A DNA stretch of 64,000 bases, taken from assembly GCA_947259095.1 (NCBI GenBank), contig CAMYLA010000006.1:1-64000 (forward strand). The letters are read 5' to 3'. This stretch comes from an uncultured Acidimicrobiaceae bacterium. Its GTDB lineage: Bacteria > Actinomycetota > Acidimicrobiia > Acidimicrobiales > SZUA-35. The notes under the pieces were generated by a model, which was not told the origin of the DNA, did no database searches, and saw only the letters and a list, made by a program, of their open reading frames with translations. The position numbers and the translations under genes were made by a program. This document shows, one piece after another, positions 27,864 to 37,343 of the stretch (the first letter of the stretch is position 1; each line of letters begins with the position of its first letter).

Positions 27864-28364
27864 TCAGACCAGCACGCTCCCGGTCAGCTTCGACAGGTCA
27901 ACGTTGTAGACCGCACACACCACTTCCCGGTCGCCGGCGTCCCAGCTGGCCTCGGTCGGATAGAGGGGAAGGATGTCGAGGGGAGACACCTCGTACGACT
28001 CGCCGATAGCGGCCTCGAAACGTTCGAGACAGCCGTTGAAGGCCGCCTCCACCACGACCTCCGAGCCGAGCCAGTCTCCGTCTGGGAGGTCGAACACCGC
28101 GTAGGCCTGGTTGTCGTGCGGTTGGTCGCAGGGCATGGCGGCCACCGAGGCGACCTCGGTTTCGTCGCCGGCCGGATCGTCGAAGCAATCTCCGGTCCCC
28201 AGGGCCAGGACCCCAACGTCGCCGGCCTCGACGATCTCGCCTGCATCGTTGCGGGTCGACTCGTCATCGTTGGCAGTCGAGCTGCAGGCCGCCGCTCCAA
28301 GGGCCAACAGCACAACGATTGGCAGGACGCGCTTGTTCAACATCCCCTGTTTTTCGGTCCGCAT
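27864..28364 (-). CDS. Lipoprotein, septum-formation-like family
   Basis: Lipobox 'ALGAAACSS'; 'GVLALGTGDCFDDP', 'MPCDQPHDNQAYAVFDL'. Confidence 0.65.
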   Translation of the reverse strand: MRTEKQGMLNKRVLPIVVLLALGAAACSSTANDDESTRNDAGEIVEAGDVGVLALGTGDCFDDPAGDETEVASVAAMPCDQPHDNQAYAVFDLPDGDWLGSEVVVEAAFNGCLERFEAAIGESYEVSPLDILPLYPTEASWDAGDREVVCAVYNVDLSKLTGSVLV

Positions 28365-28405
28365 CGGGCCGAGCTTAACGGACCGACTCGACATCTTGGC
28401 CGCTG

Positions 28406-28434
28406 TTGACACTCCATAACGATATCTTTATATT
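28406..28434 (+). promoter_or_regulatory. Promoter TTGACA-N17-TATATT with a dyad in the spacer
   Basis: TTGACA 28406-28411; TATATT 28429-28434; dyad CATAACGATATCTTTATA 28415-28432 (14 of 18 positions symmetric). Confidence 0.75.
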
Positions 28435-28445
28435 TGCATAGACCT

Positions 28446-29564
28446 ATGACCGACCAGCACCCCGCAAGCGGCGGACGCCGCCCGAAAGCCGCCGACCTCG
28501 AAACCGTGCTCGGTGGCCTCCGGGCCGCAGCCGAGAGCACCAGGTTGCGGATCGTCGCCGTGTTGGCCGAAGGAGAGCTCACGGTCTCGGAATTGTGCCG
28601 AGTCCTGGGCCAGACCCAACCTCGGGTCAGCAGGCACCTGAAACTGCTGTGCGAAGGTGGCCTGCTCGAACGGCATTCCGAGGGCACCAGCGCCTTCTAC
28701 TCGCCGAGCAGGACCGAGCCCGGCCGGTCGATCTTCGAGGCCGTCCTGGCACTGGTCGATGGCCAGGATCCGACCCTGGCTGGCGATCGCCACCGGCTGG
28801 ACAAGATCCGTGCCGAGCGGGCCGTTGCAGCCGGCCAGTACTTCGAACGGATCGCCGACATGTGGGACGGTGTCCGCTCGCTTCACGTGGCAGACGCCGA
28901 GGTGGAACGGGCACTCCTGGCCATCACCGACAACCACCGGATCGACGGCCGCCCCATCGCCAGCCTGCTGGATGTCGGCACCGGGACCGGACGGGTGCTC
29001 GGCCTGTTCGCCGACCGCATCGAACGTGGCCTCGGCATCGACCTCAGCAGCGGCATGCTGAACCTGGCCCGATCGAACCTGCTGGCCGACGGCCATCACC
29101 ACTGCTCGGTCCGCCACGGCAACGTGTACGCCCCGGACGTCGAACCGGGGTCGTTCGACCTGGCGATCCTGCACCATGTGCTCCACTTCCTCGACGACCC
29201 GGCGGCCGCCATCGCATCGGCCGCATCGGCGCTGGAGCCGGGTGGTCAGCTGCTGGTGGTCGACTTCGCCCCCCATCAGCTCGAAGCGTTGCGACGCGAC
29301 CACGCCCACCGACGTCTGGGATTCCCCGATGACGAGATAGCCGCATGGTGCGAGGCCGCCGGTCTCGAGGACACATCGGTGACCCACCTCGTGCCCCCCG
29401 ATGACCGCCGACCGGGCCCACGGATCGAACCGCAGAACGGCCAACAACCAGAGCAGCGTGAACTGCTCACGGTCAGCCTGTGGTCCGCCAACCGGCCACT
29501 GGCCCGCCAAGAGCAATCACGAGCATCCGCAAACCCCGCCAACGACCGAGCACCCCTGAAGTGA
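28446..29564 (+). CDS. ArsR-family regulator fused to a SAM-dependent methyltransferase domain (SahR-like)
   Basis: HTH 'ESTRLRIVAVLAEGELTVSELCRVLGQTQPRVSRHLKLL' then 'LLDVGTGTGRVLGLFADRIERGLGIDLS'; metF directly downstream. Confidence 0.85.
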   Translation: MTDQHPASGGRRPKAADLETVLGGLRAAAESTRLRIVAVLAEGELTVSELCRVLGQTQPRVSRHLKLLCEGGLLERHSEGTSAFYSPSRTEPGRSIFEAVLALVDGQDPTLAGDRHRLDKIRAERAVAAGQYFERIADMWDGVRSLHVADAEVERALLAITDNHRIDGRPIASLLDVGTGTGRVLGLFADRIERGLGIDLSSGMLNLARSNLLADGHHHCSVRHGNVYAPDVEPGSFDLAILHHVLHFLDDPAAAIASAASALEPGGQLLVVDFAPHQLEALRRDHAHRRLGFPDDEIAAWCEAAGLEDTSVTHLVPPDDRRPGPRIEPQNGQQPEQRELLTVSLWSANRPLARQEQSRASANPANDRAPLK

Positions 29565-29569
29565 GACAC

Positions 29570-30640
29570 ATGAGCACTGATCCAACCAATCCCGACCACC
29601 AACATCGGCGGCAACCGTACGACCCCCCGGTCGAGGTCGGTGAGGCGGCCGAGCGGCTGGCCCGCCGGCCGTGGCCTGCCACCCCGCTACGGCCGGAGCT
29701 CGAGGTCTCGTTCGAGTTCTTCCCCACCGCCACCCCGGAGGGTGCGGCCCGGCTCGACCACTGCGCCAGTGAGCTGGCCCCGCTGGGGCCGAGCTTCGTG
29801 TCGGTGACCTACGGGGCCGGCGGCTCGAGCCAGGACCGCACCATCAAGACGTTGACCCAACTCAAATCGGCGACCTCGCTGGAGCTGGCCGGCCATCTCA
29901 CCACGGTTTCGGCCAGCAGGGAGGAGACGCTGGAGATGGTCGACCGCTACCTTGACCTGGGTGTGACCCATATCGTGGCTCTCCGGGGTGATCAACCGGC
30001 CGATCAGCCCCCGACGCCGCCGGACGGGTTCCGCACCGCCGCCGAGTTGGTGACCGGGATCCGCAGCCACGCCGGCGACCGGGTCGAGATCTCGGTCGCC
30101 TCCTACCCCGAGGTCCATCCTCGGGCCGTTTCACCCGAGGCCGACCTCGATCGTCTGAAGGAGAAGATCGATGCCGGGGCCGACCGGACGATCACCCAGT
30201 TCTTCTATGACAACGACGCCTTCCTCCGATTCCAGGACCGGTGCCACAAGGCCGGGATCTCGGTGCCGATCGTGGCCGGCGTCATGCCGATCGGATCGTT
30301 CGCCAAGACCTCCAACTTCGCAGCCCGGTGCGGGGCCAAGATCCCGTCCTGGATGCCGGAGCTGTTCAGCGGGCTGGACGATGCGCCGGAGATCCATCAG
30401 CTGGTGGCGGCGACGTTGGCCGCCGAGCAGTGCCGGGAGCTGGCCGAACGGGGCGTCCGCAACTTCCACTTCTACACCATGAACCGGCCGGAGCTGACCG
30501 CCGCCACCTGCCGCATCCTCGGCCTACGACCCCGGAACCAGAGCCCGAACCAGCAGACCGGAGCTTCGCCGGAGCACCGCCCGGCCGGAGCCGGCGAGGC
30601 CGGACGTTCGGCCGGGTCGGCCCTTCGCCGGGGGGCCTGA
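29570..30640 (+). CDS. metF: Methylenetetrahydrofolate reductase
   Basis: 'EVSFEFFPTATPEG', 'VSVTYGAGGSSQDRTIKT', 'HIVALRGDQP', 'ITQFFYDNDAFLRFQD'. Confidence 0.93.
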   Translation: MSTDPTNPDHQHRRQPYDPPVEVGEAAERLARRPWPATPLRPELEVSFEFFPTATPEGAARLDHCASELAPLGPSFVSVTYGAGGSSQDRTIKTLTQLKSATSLELAGHLTTVSASREETLEMVDRYLDLGVTHIVALRGDQPADQPPTPPDGFRTAAELVTGIRSHAGDRVEISVASYPEVHPRAVSPEADLDRLKEKIDAGADRTITQFFYDNDAFLRFQDRCHKAGISVPIVAGVMPIGSFAKTSNFAARCGAKIPSWMPELFSGLDDAPEIHQLVAATLAAEQCRELAERGVRNFHFYTMNRPELTAATCRILGLRPRNQSPNQQTGASPEHRPAGAGEAGRSAGSALRRGA

Positions 30641-30674
30641 GCCAGTCCACACCCATGGCAGCTCCACTCCGCAC

Positions 30675-31727
30675 CTACCAGTGGAGCAGGTCGACCTCCC
30701 AGCGGTCAACCACCGGCCGGGCCGTCAGATCACCCCCGGCTTCGCCCCCTGTCACCCAGAACTGGGGGTGCTTGGCCACCGTGGGATCGACATGGGCAGG
30801 CAACATGGCGATCCGCTCCCCGACCGCGGGCATGCCGAGGTCGTCGGGCTTGATCGTGGTGTGCTCATCGGAGCAGAACATGACCTCGCCCCGCAACGAC
30901 GTGGGATTGCCGTGGTCCATACCGAAGGCCTTGAGACCGGCGTCGACCACGAACCAGCCCCGGGCATTGACCGAGATCACACTGGCCACCACCGACAACG
31001 CCATCTCGAACGGCAGGCCAAGCGTGTCGTACTGGGTGTCCATCAGGCAGTAGGAACCGGCCTGGATCTCATTGGCCCAGGTGTTCACCGCGTAGGTTCC
31101 CGTACCGCCGGCCGAGACGATGTCACCGCCAACCGCCTCATGGGCCTCAAGCAGCCACCCCATCGACTTCTCGACCTTGGCCCGCTTCTCGTCGAGGTCG
31201 TCGACCATCATCAGGTGGCCCTCGTACCCCATGACGCCCCGAACCTCGAGTCCGGCGGCCCGAGCGGCCTCGGCCAGCCGACCGGCGTCGGCCACCGCAC
31301 AACCGCAGCGAGGCAGGCCGACGTTGACGTCGATCAGCGCCTGGCTGACCCCGCCCCCAGCGGCCGCGGCCACGGTCTCCGGCGAATCGACGGCCACCGT
31401 GATCGACGCCCCGCCATCGGCCAATCGCCCCAGCCGGCGATAGTCGACCACCTCGTTTGCCAGCAGCAGATCCTCGGTCAGCCCGGCCGCGACCATGCCC
31501 TCGAGCTCCCTGATGGTGGCGGCACAGAACCTGTGATGGCCGGCGTCGGCCAGCCGAGCGGCCAGCGCCGTCGATTTGAAGGCCTTGACGTGGGGCCGCA
31601 ACGCCGGTCCCGGGAGGGCCTCGGCCATTGCGGCCACGTTCCGGTCGAAGGCCGCCAAATCGACGACCAGGGCCGGCGTCGTCAGCTCACCGATCGAGCC
31701 CGGCTCGACTCTCGATGCATCGGTCAT
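30675..31727 (-). CDS. D-threonine aldolase/DSD1-type PLP-dependent enzyme
   Basis: 'TPALVVDLAAFDRNVAAMAEAL...LRPHVKAFKSTALAARLADAGHHRFCAATIRE'. Confidence 0.82.
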   Translation of the reverse strand: MTDASRVEPGSIGELTTPALVVDLAAFDRNVAAMAEALPGPALRPHVKAFKSTALAARLADAGHHRFCAATIRELEGMVAAGLTEDLLLANEVVDYRRLGRLADGGASITVAVDSPETVAAAAGGGVSQALIDVNVGLPRCGCAVADAGRLAEAARAAGLEVRGVMGYEGHLMMVDDLDEKRAKVEKSMGWLLEAHEAVGGDIVSAGGTGTYAVNTWANEIQAGSYCLMDTQYDTLGLPFEMALSVVASVISVNARGWFVVDAGLKAFGMDHGNPTSLRGEVMFCSDEHTTIKPDDLGMPAVGERIAMLPAHVDPTVAKHPQFWVTGGEAGGDLTARPVVDRWEVDLLHW

Positions 31728-31761
31728 GGAACCACTCCTCTGATGCTGTGGTCTGGACACC

Positions 31762-33003
31762 TCACCGTTGCACCTCCGTCAACCTGGCGGTCAGGAATCG
31801 ATGCTCGGCTTCGTTCTCGGTCAACGCCAGTGCCCGTCGATAGGCGTCGGCGGCCCGGGGATCGTCAAGCCGGCGAAGCAGGTCGGCGCGCGACGAATGG
31901 TAGTAGCGGTAGCCATCGAGGGCTGCCGCCAGGTCCGGGTCATCCAGCATGTCTAGCCCGACCCGGGGACCGTGGGCCAATGCCACCGCCACGGCGTGAT
32001 TCAAGGTGGTGATGGGGGTCGGTCGGTGGTGGCCCAGCGCCTCGTAGAGCAGAGCGATCTGGGCCCAGTCTGTCGCCGCCGCCGACGCCGCCCCGGCGTG
32101 CAGGGCGTTGATCGCCGCCTCCAACTGGTACGGCCCGGGGGACCCGAGGGCCAGCGCCTGCTCCAGGGCCCGGTCGGCCTCGTCGATCATGGTCCGGTTC
32201 CATTCCCGGCGATCCTGGTCCCCCAGCAGCACCAGATCTCCCCCGCCGTCGACTCTGGCCGGCCGACGGGACTCGATGAACAGGAACAGGGCCAGCTGCC
32301 CGTGGGTCTCGGCATCGTCGTTCAGTAGGTCCGCCAGGAGCCGGGCCAGCCGGATGGCCTCGCCGGTCAGGTCCGGCCGGAGCAGATCCTCGCCGCCCGA
32401 TGCCGCATAGCCCTCGTTGAAGATCAGATACAGGACGTGGTGAACCGCGCCGAGCCGCGACAGCAGCTCGGCATCGTCGGGGATGCGGAACGGGATGGCG
32501 GCGGTCGCGATCTTACGTTTTGCCCGAACCAGCCGCTGGGCCATCGTGGTCTCCGCCACCACGAAACCACGGGCGATCTCCCCGGTGGTCAAGCCGCCGA
32601 CCGAACGCAAGGTCAGCGCAACCTGGGCTTCAACCGACAGCGCCGGGTGACAGCAGCCGAAGATCAGGCTCAACTGGTCGTCCCGCAGGGAGTTTCCGCC
32701 GCCGACCGGTGGACCGTCGGCCAGCCTGGCCTGGAGCCGGGCCAGTTGGGCCGCCTTCTCCTTGCCCCGCTGCTCCCGTCGGATCCGATCGACGGCCCGG
32801 CGCCTGGCCACGGTGGTGATCCAGGCCCCGGGTCGATCCGGAATGCCGTCGTCGAGCCACCGTTTGAGCGCCACTTCGGCCGCGTCCTGAGCTGCGTCCT
32901 CGGCCAGCGCCAGGTCGCCAAGCTCGCCGACCAGGGTGGCCACCAGCCGGGGCCACTCGTCGCGGACCAGCGCCTCGATCCTGCGATTGATCCGGTCGGT
33001 CAT
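31762..33003 (-). CDS. ECF42-type RNA polymerase sigma factor with C-terminal extension
   Basis: '[44 protein letters not shown]'; long C-terminal region; adjacent DGPF gene. Confidence 0.9.
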   Translation of the reverse strand: MTDRINRRIEALVRDEWPRLVATLVGELGDLALAEDAAQDAAEVALKRWLDDGIPDRPGAWITTVARRRAVDRIRREQRGKEKAAQLARLQARLADGPPVGGGNSLRDDQLSLIFGCCHPALSVEAQVALTLRSVGGLTTGEIARGFVVAETTMAQRLVRAKRKIATAAIPFRIPDDAELLSRLGAVHHVLYLIFNEGYAASGGEDLLRPDLTGEAIRLARLLADLLNDDAETHGQLALFLFIESRRPARVDGGGDLVLLGDQDRREWNRTMIDEADRALEQALALGSPGPYQLEAAINALHAGAASAAATDWAQIALLYEALGHHRPTPITTLNHAVAVALAHGPRVGLDMLDDPDLAAALDGYRYYHSSRADLLRRLDDPRAADAYRRALALTENEAEHRFLTARLTEVQR

Positions 33004-33048
33004 ACGATTGCCGATGCCACGGGTTGGCCGCTGATCCGGTGCCCGGGC

Positions 33049-33411
33049 TCAGTTCTCGAATTGGGGAACGGGCCGGACCTCGATGGTGCCGGTGGCGGCG
33101 TGGGGGATCTTGGCGGCCCAGGTGATGGCCTCGTCGAGTGAGTCGCAGTCGAGGATGTAGAAGCCACCCAGTTGTTCCTTGGTCTCGGCGAACGGCCCGT
33201 CGGTGGTGATGACCTCGCCGTTTCGGAGCTGGACCGAGGTGGCCGAGGCGGTCGATTCGAGCGGCTCACCGGCCAGGTAGACACCGGCGGCCACGGTTTC
33301 CTCCCCGAAGGCGTTGTAGCCGGCCATCATCGGGCCGAACTCAGCGGTGGACGGATCAGGATTGGCGATCCGATCGTTTTCGTCTGAGTAGATCAGGCAT
33401 GCGTATTTCAC
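33049..33411 (-). CDS. YCII-related/DGPF domain protein
   Basis: 'MKYACLIYSDEN...NGEVITTDGPFAETKEQLGGFYILDCDSLDEA'; GTG at 33411. Confidence 0.9.
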   Translation of the reverse strand: MKYACLIYSDENDRIANPDPSTAEFGPMMAGYNAFGEETVAAGVYLAGEPLESTASATSVQLRNGEVITTDGPFAETKEQLGGFYILDCDSLDEAITWAAKIPHAATGTIEVRPVPQFEN

Positions 33412-33686
33412 GTGTTCCTCCTCGGTCGCGCCCCGGGGCCGTTCCCCGCGTTGCTGGTCACGGCGCCGTCCCCCGGCGCCGCACTCGACCCGGGCCCTTG
33501 GAGTCCCGCGTCTTGCCCTACGTCGAACAGCGGCAGCCGTTCTCGACAGGTTGTGAGGAAATCTAGTGTCATTGCCGCGGCCACGGGGCCGGTCGGGCAC
33601 CGGGGTCGGCCCGCCGTCCGCCAGATCGGCGGTCATCCTGACGGTTCGAGCAGCCGAATCACCGCTGAGCCGGGTAGAACGGTGGG

Positions 33687-34907
33687 GTGGAAACCATCGT
33701 GATCGGGGCCGGCATGGCCGGGCTGGCCGCCGCCGTAGAACTGGCCGAGGCCGGCGACGAGCTCGTGGTACTCGAGGCGTCGGACGGTCCCGGCGGTCGG
33801 GTCCGGACCGATTCGGTCGACGGGCATCTCCTCGACCGTGGCTTTCAGATCCTGCTCACGGCCTACCCCGAGGCGCAGCGCCTGCTCGACTACGACGCGC
33901 TCGATCTGCGGCCGTTCGCCCCCGGGGCGCTGGTGAGGATCGGTGCCGCCTTCCACCGGGTCGGCGATCCGCTGCGGGAACCGACCTCCCTGCTCGACAC
34001 CGTCCGGGCACCGATCGGCTCGCCCCTGGACAAGGCCAGGATCCTGGCCTTGCGCCGGGCCGCAACGTCTGGCGATCTGGCCGAGCTGTGGCACCGGCCG
34101 GAAACGTCGGCCGCCGAGCGGCTGCGGGAGGCCGGCTTCAGCACCTCGATGATCGAGCGGTTCCTGCGGCCGCTGTTCTCCGGCATCACCCTCGATTCGT
34201 CGCTCGGCGGTTCGAGTCGGGTGCTGGAATTCGTGTTCCGCATGCTGAGCACCGGTGATGCCGCGGTTCCGGCCAGAGGTATGGGGGCGATCCCCGAACA
34301 GCTGGCGGCCCGCCTCCCGGCCGGTGCGCTGCGGTTGTCGACCCCGGTCGCAGCGGTCAGCGATTCCTCGGTCACCCTGGAGAACGGCGAGACCTTGTCG
34401 GCCGGCAGGGTGATCGTCGCCACCGGGATGACCGAGGCCGCCAAGCTCACCGGGCTCGACGACCGAGGTTGGCGGGGCGTCACCAGTGTCTGGCTGGCGG
34501 CCGACGAACCCCCGATCACCGAGCCGATGCTGGTCCTGAACGGGTCCGGCTTCGGACCGATCAATTCGATGGCGGTCATGAGCCAGGTCAGCCCCAACTA
34601 CGCACCACCCGGCTCGTCCACGATCGTGGTCTCCAGCCCCGAGATCCGACCGGGCCTGGTGGCCGACATGCGACGGCAGTTGGCGTCCTGGTTCGGTCCG
34701 GCGGCCAACCGGTGGACGGAGCTGCGGATCGACGAGATCGCCCGGGCCCAGCCCACCCACCCGGTCGGCCACGATCGAACCGGGGCGATCCAGACCGGCT
34801 CGGGGATCTGGGTCTGCGGTGATCACCTGCGGGATGCGTCGATCAACGGAGCGATCGGCTCCGGTCGAGCGCTGGCCCGATCGCTGTCCGACGCCGGGGC
34901 CGGCTGA
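33687..34907 (+). CDS. FAD-dependent amine oxidase/protoporphyrinogen-oxidase-like oxidoreductase
   Basis: 'IVIGAGMAGLAAAVELAEAGDELVVLEASDGPGGRVRTD'. Confidence 0.88.
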   Translation: METIVIGAGMAGLAAAVELAEAGDELVVLEASDGPGGRVRTDSVDGHLLDRGFQILLTAYPEAQRLLDYDALDLRPFAPGALVRIGAAFHRVGDPLREPTSLLDTVRAPIGSPLDKARILALRRAATSGDLAELWHRPETSAAERLREAGFSTSMIERFLRPLFSGITLDSSLGGSSRVLEFVFRMLSTGDAAVPARGMGAIPEQLAARLPAGALRLSTPVAAVSDSSVTLENGETLSAGRVIVATGMTEAAKLTGLDDRGWRGVTSVWLAADEPPITEPMLVLNGSGFGPINSMAVMSQVSPNYAPPGSSTIVVSSPEIRPGLVADMRRQLASWFGPAANRWTELRIDEIARAQPTHPVGHDRTGAIQTGSGIWVCGDHLRDASINGAIGSGRALARSLSDAGAG

Positions 34908-34918
34908 CCGGGAGCCCG

Positions 34919-35752
34919 ATGCCGGAACTACCGGAGGTGGAGACCGTCCGCCGGCAGCTGGCGCCGCTGCTTCTCGGCCGCCGTGTGGTCGAGGCCGGGT
35001 CGCACCCGTCGGCCAAGTTCACACCGGCCACCGCGGTGACCGGTGCCCGGATCGTGAGCGACGGCCGGCGGGCCAAGTTCCTGATCTTTGGCACCGACGA
35101 CGACCGGGAGTTGGTGATTCATCTCGGCATGACCGGCCAGTTGACGCTGCTCGATGGCGGCACGGTCGACGGCGGCACGGCCGACGCCGACGATTCCGAT
35201 GATCGTCATCTCCGAGCCTGGTGGCGGCTGGACGATGGCCGGACGTTGCAGTTCGTCGACGTCCGGCGCTTTGGCCGAATACGAGTGGTACCGACCGGTG
35301 AATATAGTTCAATTCCGGCGCTTCATACCGCGGGGCCGGAGCCGTTCGACCCCACCCTGGACGGCAAACGGTTCTGGGCCGACCTGGCAAAGAGCCGGCG
35401 GAAACTCAAGACAAAGCTCCTGTCACAGCGTCCCATCGCCGGTGTCGGCAACATCTATGCCGACGAGGCATTGTGGTTGGCCGCCATCAATCCTCGAGCA
35501 ACCCGCCTTTCCCAGCATCGTGCCGGCCTTCTCCTGGAGGCGATCCGGGAGGTCCTGGAGAAGGGCATCGACAACGGCGGCACGACCCTGCGGGACTATC
35601 GCGACGCGGAGGGGCGATCGGGCGGCAACCAGCATTCACTCAGCGCCTACGGCCGGGCCGGGCTCCCTTGTCCTCGATGTGGCACCATCCTCATTTCGGC
35701 CCCGATTGACGCAAGAACCAGCACCTGGTGTCCTATGTGTCAGAGACGTTGA
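34919..35752 (+). CDS. mutM: Formamidopyrimidine-DNA glycosylase
   Basis: 'MPELPEVETVRRQL', 'LIHLGMTGQL'-like segment, 'GVGNIYADEALWLA', C-terminal 'CPRCG...CPMCQ'. Confidence 0.93.
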   Translation: MPELPEVETVRRQLAPLLLGRRVVEAGSHPSAKFTPATAVTGARIVSDGRRAKFLIFGTDDDRELVIHLGMTGQLTLLDGGTVDGGTADADDSDDRHLRAWWRLDDGRTLQFVDVRRFGRIRVVPTGEYSSIPALHTAGPEPFDPTLDGKRFWADLAKSRRKLKTKLLSQRPIAGVGNIYADEALWLAAINPRATRLSQHRAGLLLEAIREVLEKGIDNGGTTLRDYRDAEGRSGGNQHSLSAYGRAGLPCPRCGTILISAPIDARTSTWCPMCQRR

Positions 35753-35952
35753 TGGCAAATAGCATGGCGTAGGGCCCCAGAGTCGCTCAATACCCAGACC
35801 TTTTCGACCCTCCACGGTGTTTCGCTGGAGAATCAGGATGTTTCACATGCACGCCGCCGTACTGGACCACCTCCGATTCCTGCCGACCGGGCTCGGACCG
35901 AGACAACCCGACCTCCCGATTTCGTGTCTGCCACGGCACGGGACGTCCGTCA

Positions 35953-35975
35953 TCATCGTAGAATTCGTACGATGA
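35953..35975. promoter_or_regulatory. Perfect dyad TCATCGTA-N7-TACGATGA overlapping the MarR start codon
   Basis: Sequence read directly; overlaps TAGAAT (35959-35964) and ATG (35972-35974). Confidence 0.75.
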
Positions 35976-36445
35976 ACGGGGAGCAGTTGACGGGGCGAGA
36001 GCTGGAGGCTTGGAGAACGTTTCTCTCGGCCAACGTCCAGCTGATCGAGCGCCTCGACCAAGAGCTTCAGCAGCGGTCGAATCTGAACCTCACCGACTAC
36101 GAGATCCTCTCCTCGCTGGCCGGAGCCGACAACCGTCGGCTCCGTATGAGTGAACTCGCCCGGGAGGTCCTGGTCTCCCGCAGCAGGCTCACGTACCGGA
36201 TCGATCGGCTGACGGAGGTGGAGTTCGTCGTCCGTGAGGAGTGCGAGGACGATCGCCGCGGGCTGTGGGCCATCCTCACCGACGTCGGCCACGGCGCCCT
36301 GGAGGATGCCACCCCCGGTCATGTCCGCGATGTGCGGACCTGGTTCTTCGACCTGATCGGGGAGAGTGAGCTGGAGGCAATCGGGGCCGTCATGGCCAGG
36401 ATCGACGAGAAGCTGGGCAACAACCAGCAGCCGCCGAGCCGATAG
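35972..36445 (+). CDS. MarR-family transcriptional regulator
   Basis: 'LNLTDYEILSSLAGADNRRLRMSELAREVLVSRSRLTYRIDRLTEVEFVVREECEDDRRGLWAILTDVG'. Confidence 0.88.
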   Translation: MNGEQLTGRELEAWRTFLSANVQLIERLDQELQQRSNLNLTDYEILSSLAGADNRRLRMSELAREVLVSRSRLTYRIDRLTEVEFVVREECEDDRRGLWAILTDVGHGALEDATPGHVRDVRTWFFDLIGESELEAIGAVMARIDEKLGNNQQPPSR

Positions 36446-36533
36446 CCACCCCGGCGCCAACCCGAACCACGGCCGGGCTCGGCCCGGCCCCGAGCGTGGT
36501 CTTGGACGCCGCCGTCGGCATACTCGGGCCATC

Positions 36534-37277
36534 ATGAGATTCCGAGTCGTCGGTGCCGGTCGAGCCGGGTTGTCCTTCAGCCGGGCCCTGACCGCTCGGG
36601 GCTGGACCGAGGTCGCAACCCTTGGCCGGGGCGACGACGTTGCCGGGGCCGCGACGGGCGTCGAGCTGGTCCTGGTCGCCGTCCCCGACGACGCCATCGC
36701 CGCCGTCGCCGCCGGGATCGAACCGGGATCGGCGGCCATCGTGCACCTGTCCGGGGCCACGTCGCTCTCCGCGCTCGAACCCCACGCCCGCCGGGCATCG
36801 GTCCATCCGCTGGTGTCGCTCCCCGATCCCGAAACCGGGGCGGCCCGGCTCACAGCCGGCGCCACGTTCGCCGTGGCCGGTGACCCGATCGCCCGGCGAA
36901 TCGTCGCCGCACTCGACGGGCGCCCGATCGCCGTTGCCGACGCCCGGCGGCCGCTGTACCACGCGGCGGCAGCGGTCGCCGCCAACCATCTGGTTGCGTT
37001 GTGCGCCCAGGTCCAACGGCTGGCGGCCGAAGCCGACGTGCCGGCTGAGATCTACTGGGAGCTGATGGCGTCGACCCTGGGCAACGTGGCCGACGTCGGG
37101 GCCCACGCTGCGCTGACCGGCCCCGCAGCCCGAGGCGACACGGCCACGATCGCCGCCCACCTGGCCGCCATGGATTCCGAGGAACACGGCCTGTACCTGG
37201 CGCTGGCCGACGCCGCTGCGGAGCTGGCCGGCCGCCAACCGCCGTCGCGCCGGCCGGGCCCGATGATGGGACCATAG
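36534..37277 (+). CDS. Rossmann-like plus DUF2520 domain protein
   Basis: 'FRVVGAGRAGLSFSRALTARGWTEV...VHLSGATSLSALEPHARRASVHPLVSLPD'; next to panC. Confidence 0.85.
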   Translation: MRFRVVGAGRAGLSFSRALTARGWTEVATLGRGDDVAGAATGVELVLVAVPDDAIAAVAAGIEPGSAAIVHLSGATSLSALEPHARRASVHPLVSLPDPETGAARLTAGATFAVAGDPIARRIVAALDGRPIAVADARRPLYHAAAAVAANHLVALCAQVQRLAAEADVPAEIYWELMASTLGNVADVGAHAALTGPAARGDTATIAAHLAAMDSEEHGLYLALADAAAELAGRQPPSRRPGPMMGP

Positions 37278-37286
37278 ACTGCGCTG

Positions 37287-37343
37287 GTGCGCGATCTGTA
37301 TTTTCCCGTTCCGACCCCACACCCCGGCCCCCGGTCACGATGA
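37287..37343 (+). CDS. Putative 18-aa leader ORF (VRDLYFPVPTPHPGPRSR), stop overlapping the panC start
   Basis: GTG 37287, TGA 37341-37343 overlaps panC ATG 37340-37342; TAGACT 37275-37280 lies 6 nt before the GTG. Confidence 0.35.
   Translation: MRDLYFPVPTPHPGPRSR

Noticed and set aside
35275-35335. Lower-GC patch inside mutM
   Set aside because: The encoded residues fit MutM-family sequence, so codon fluctuation is the simplest explanation
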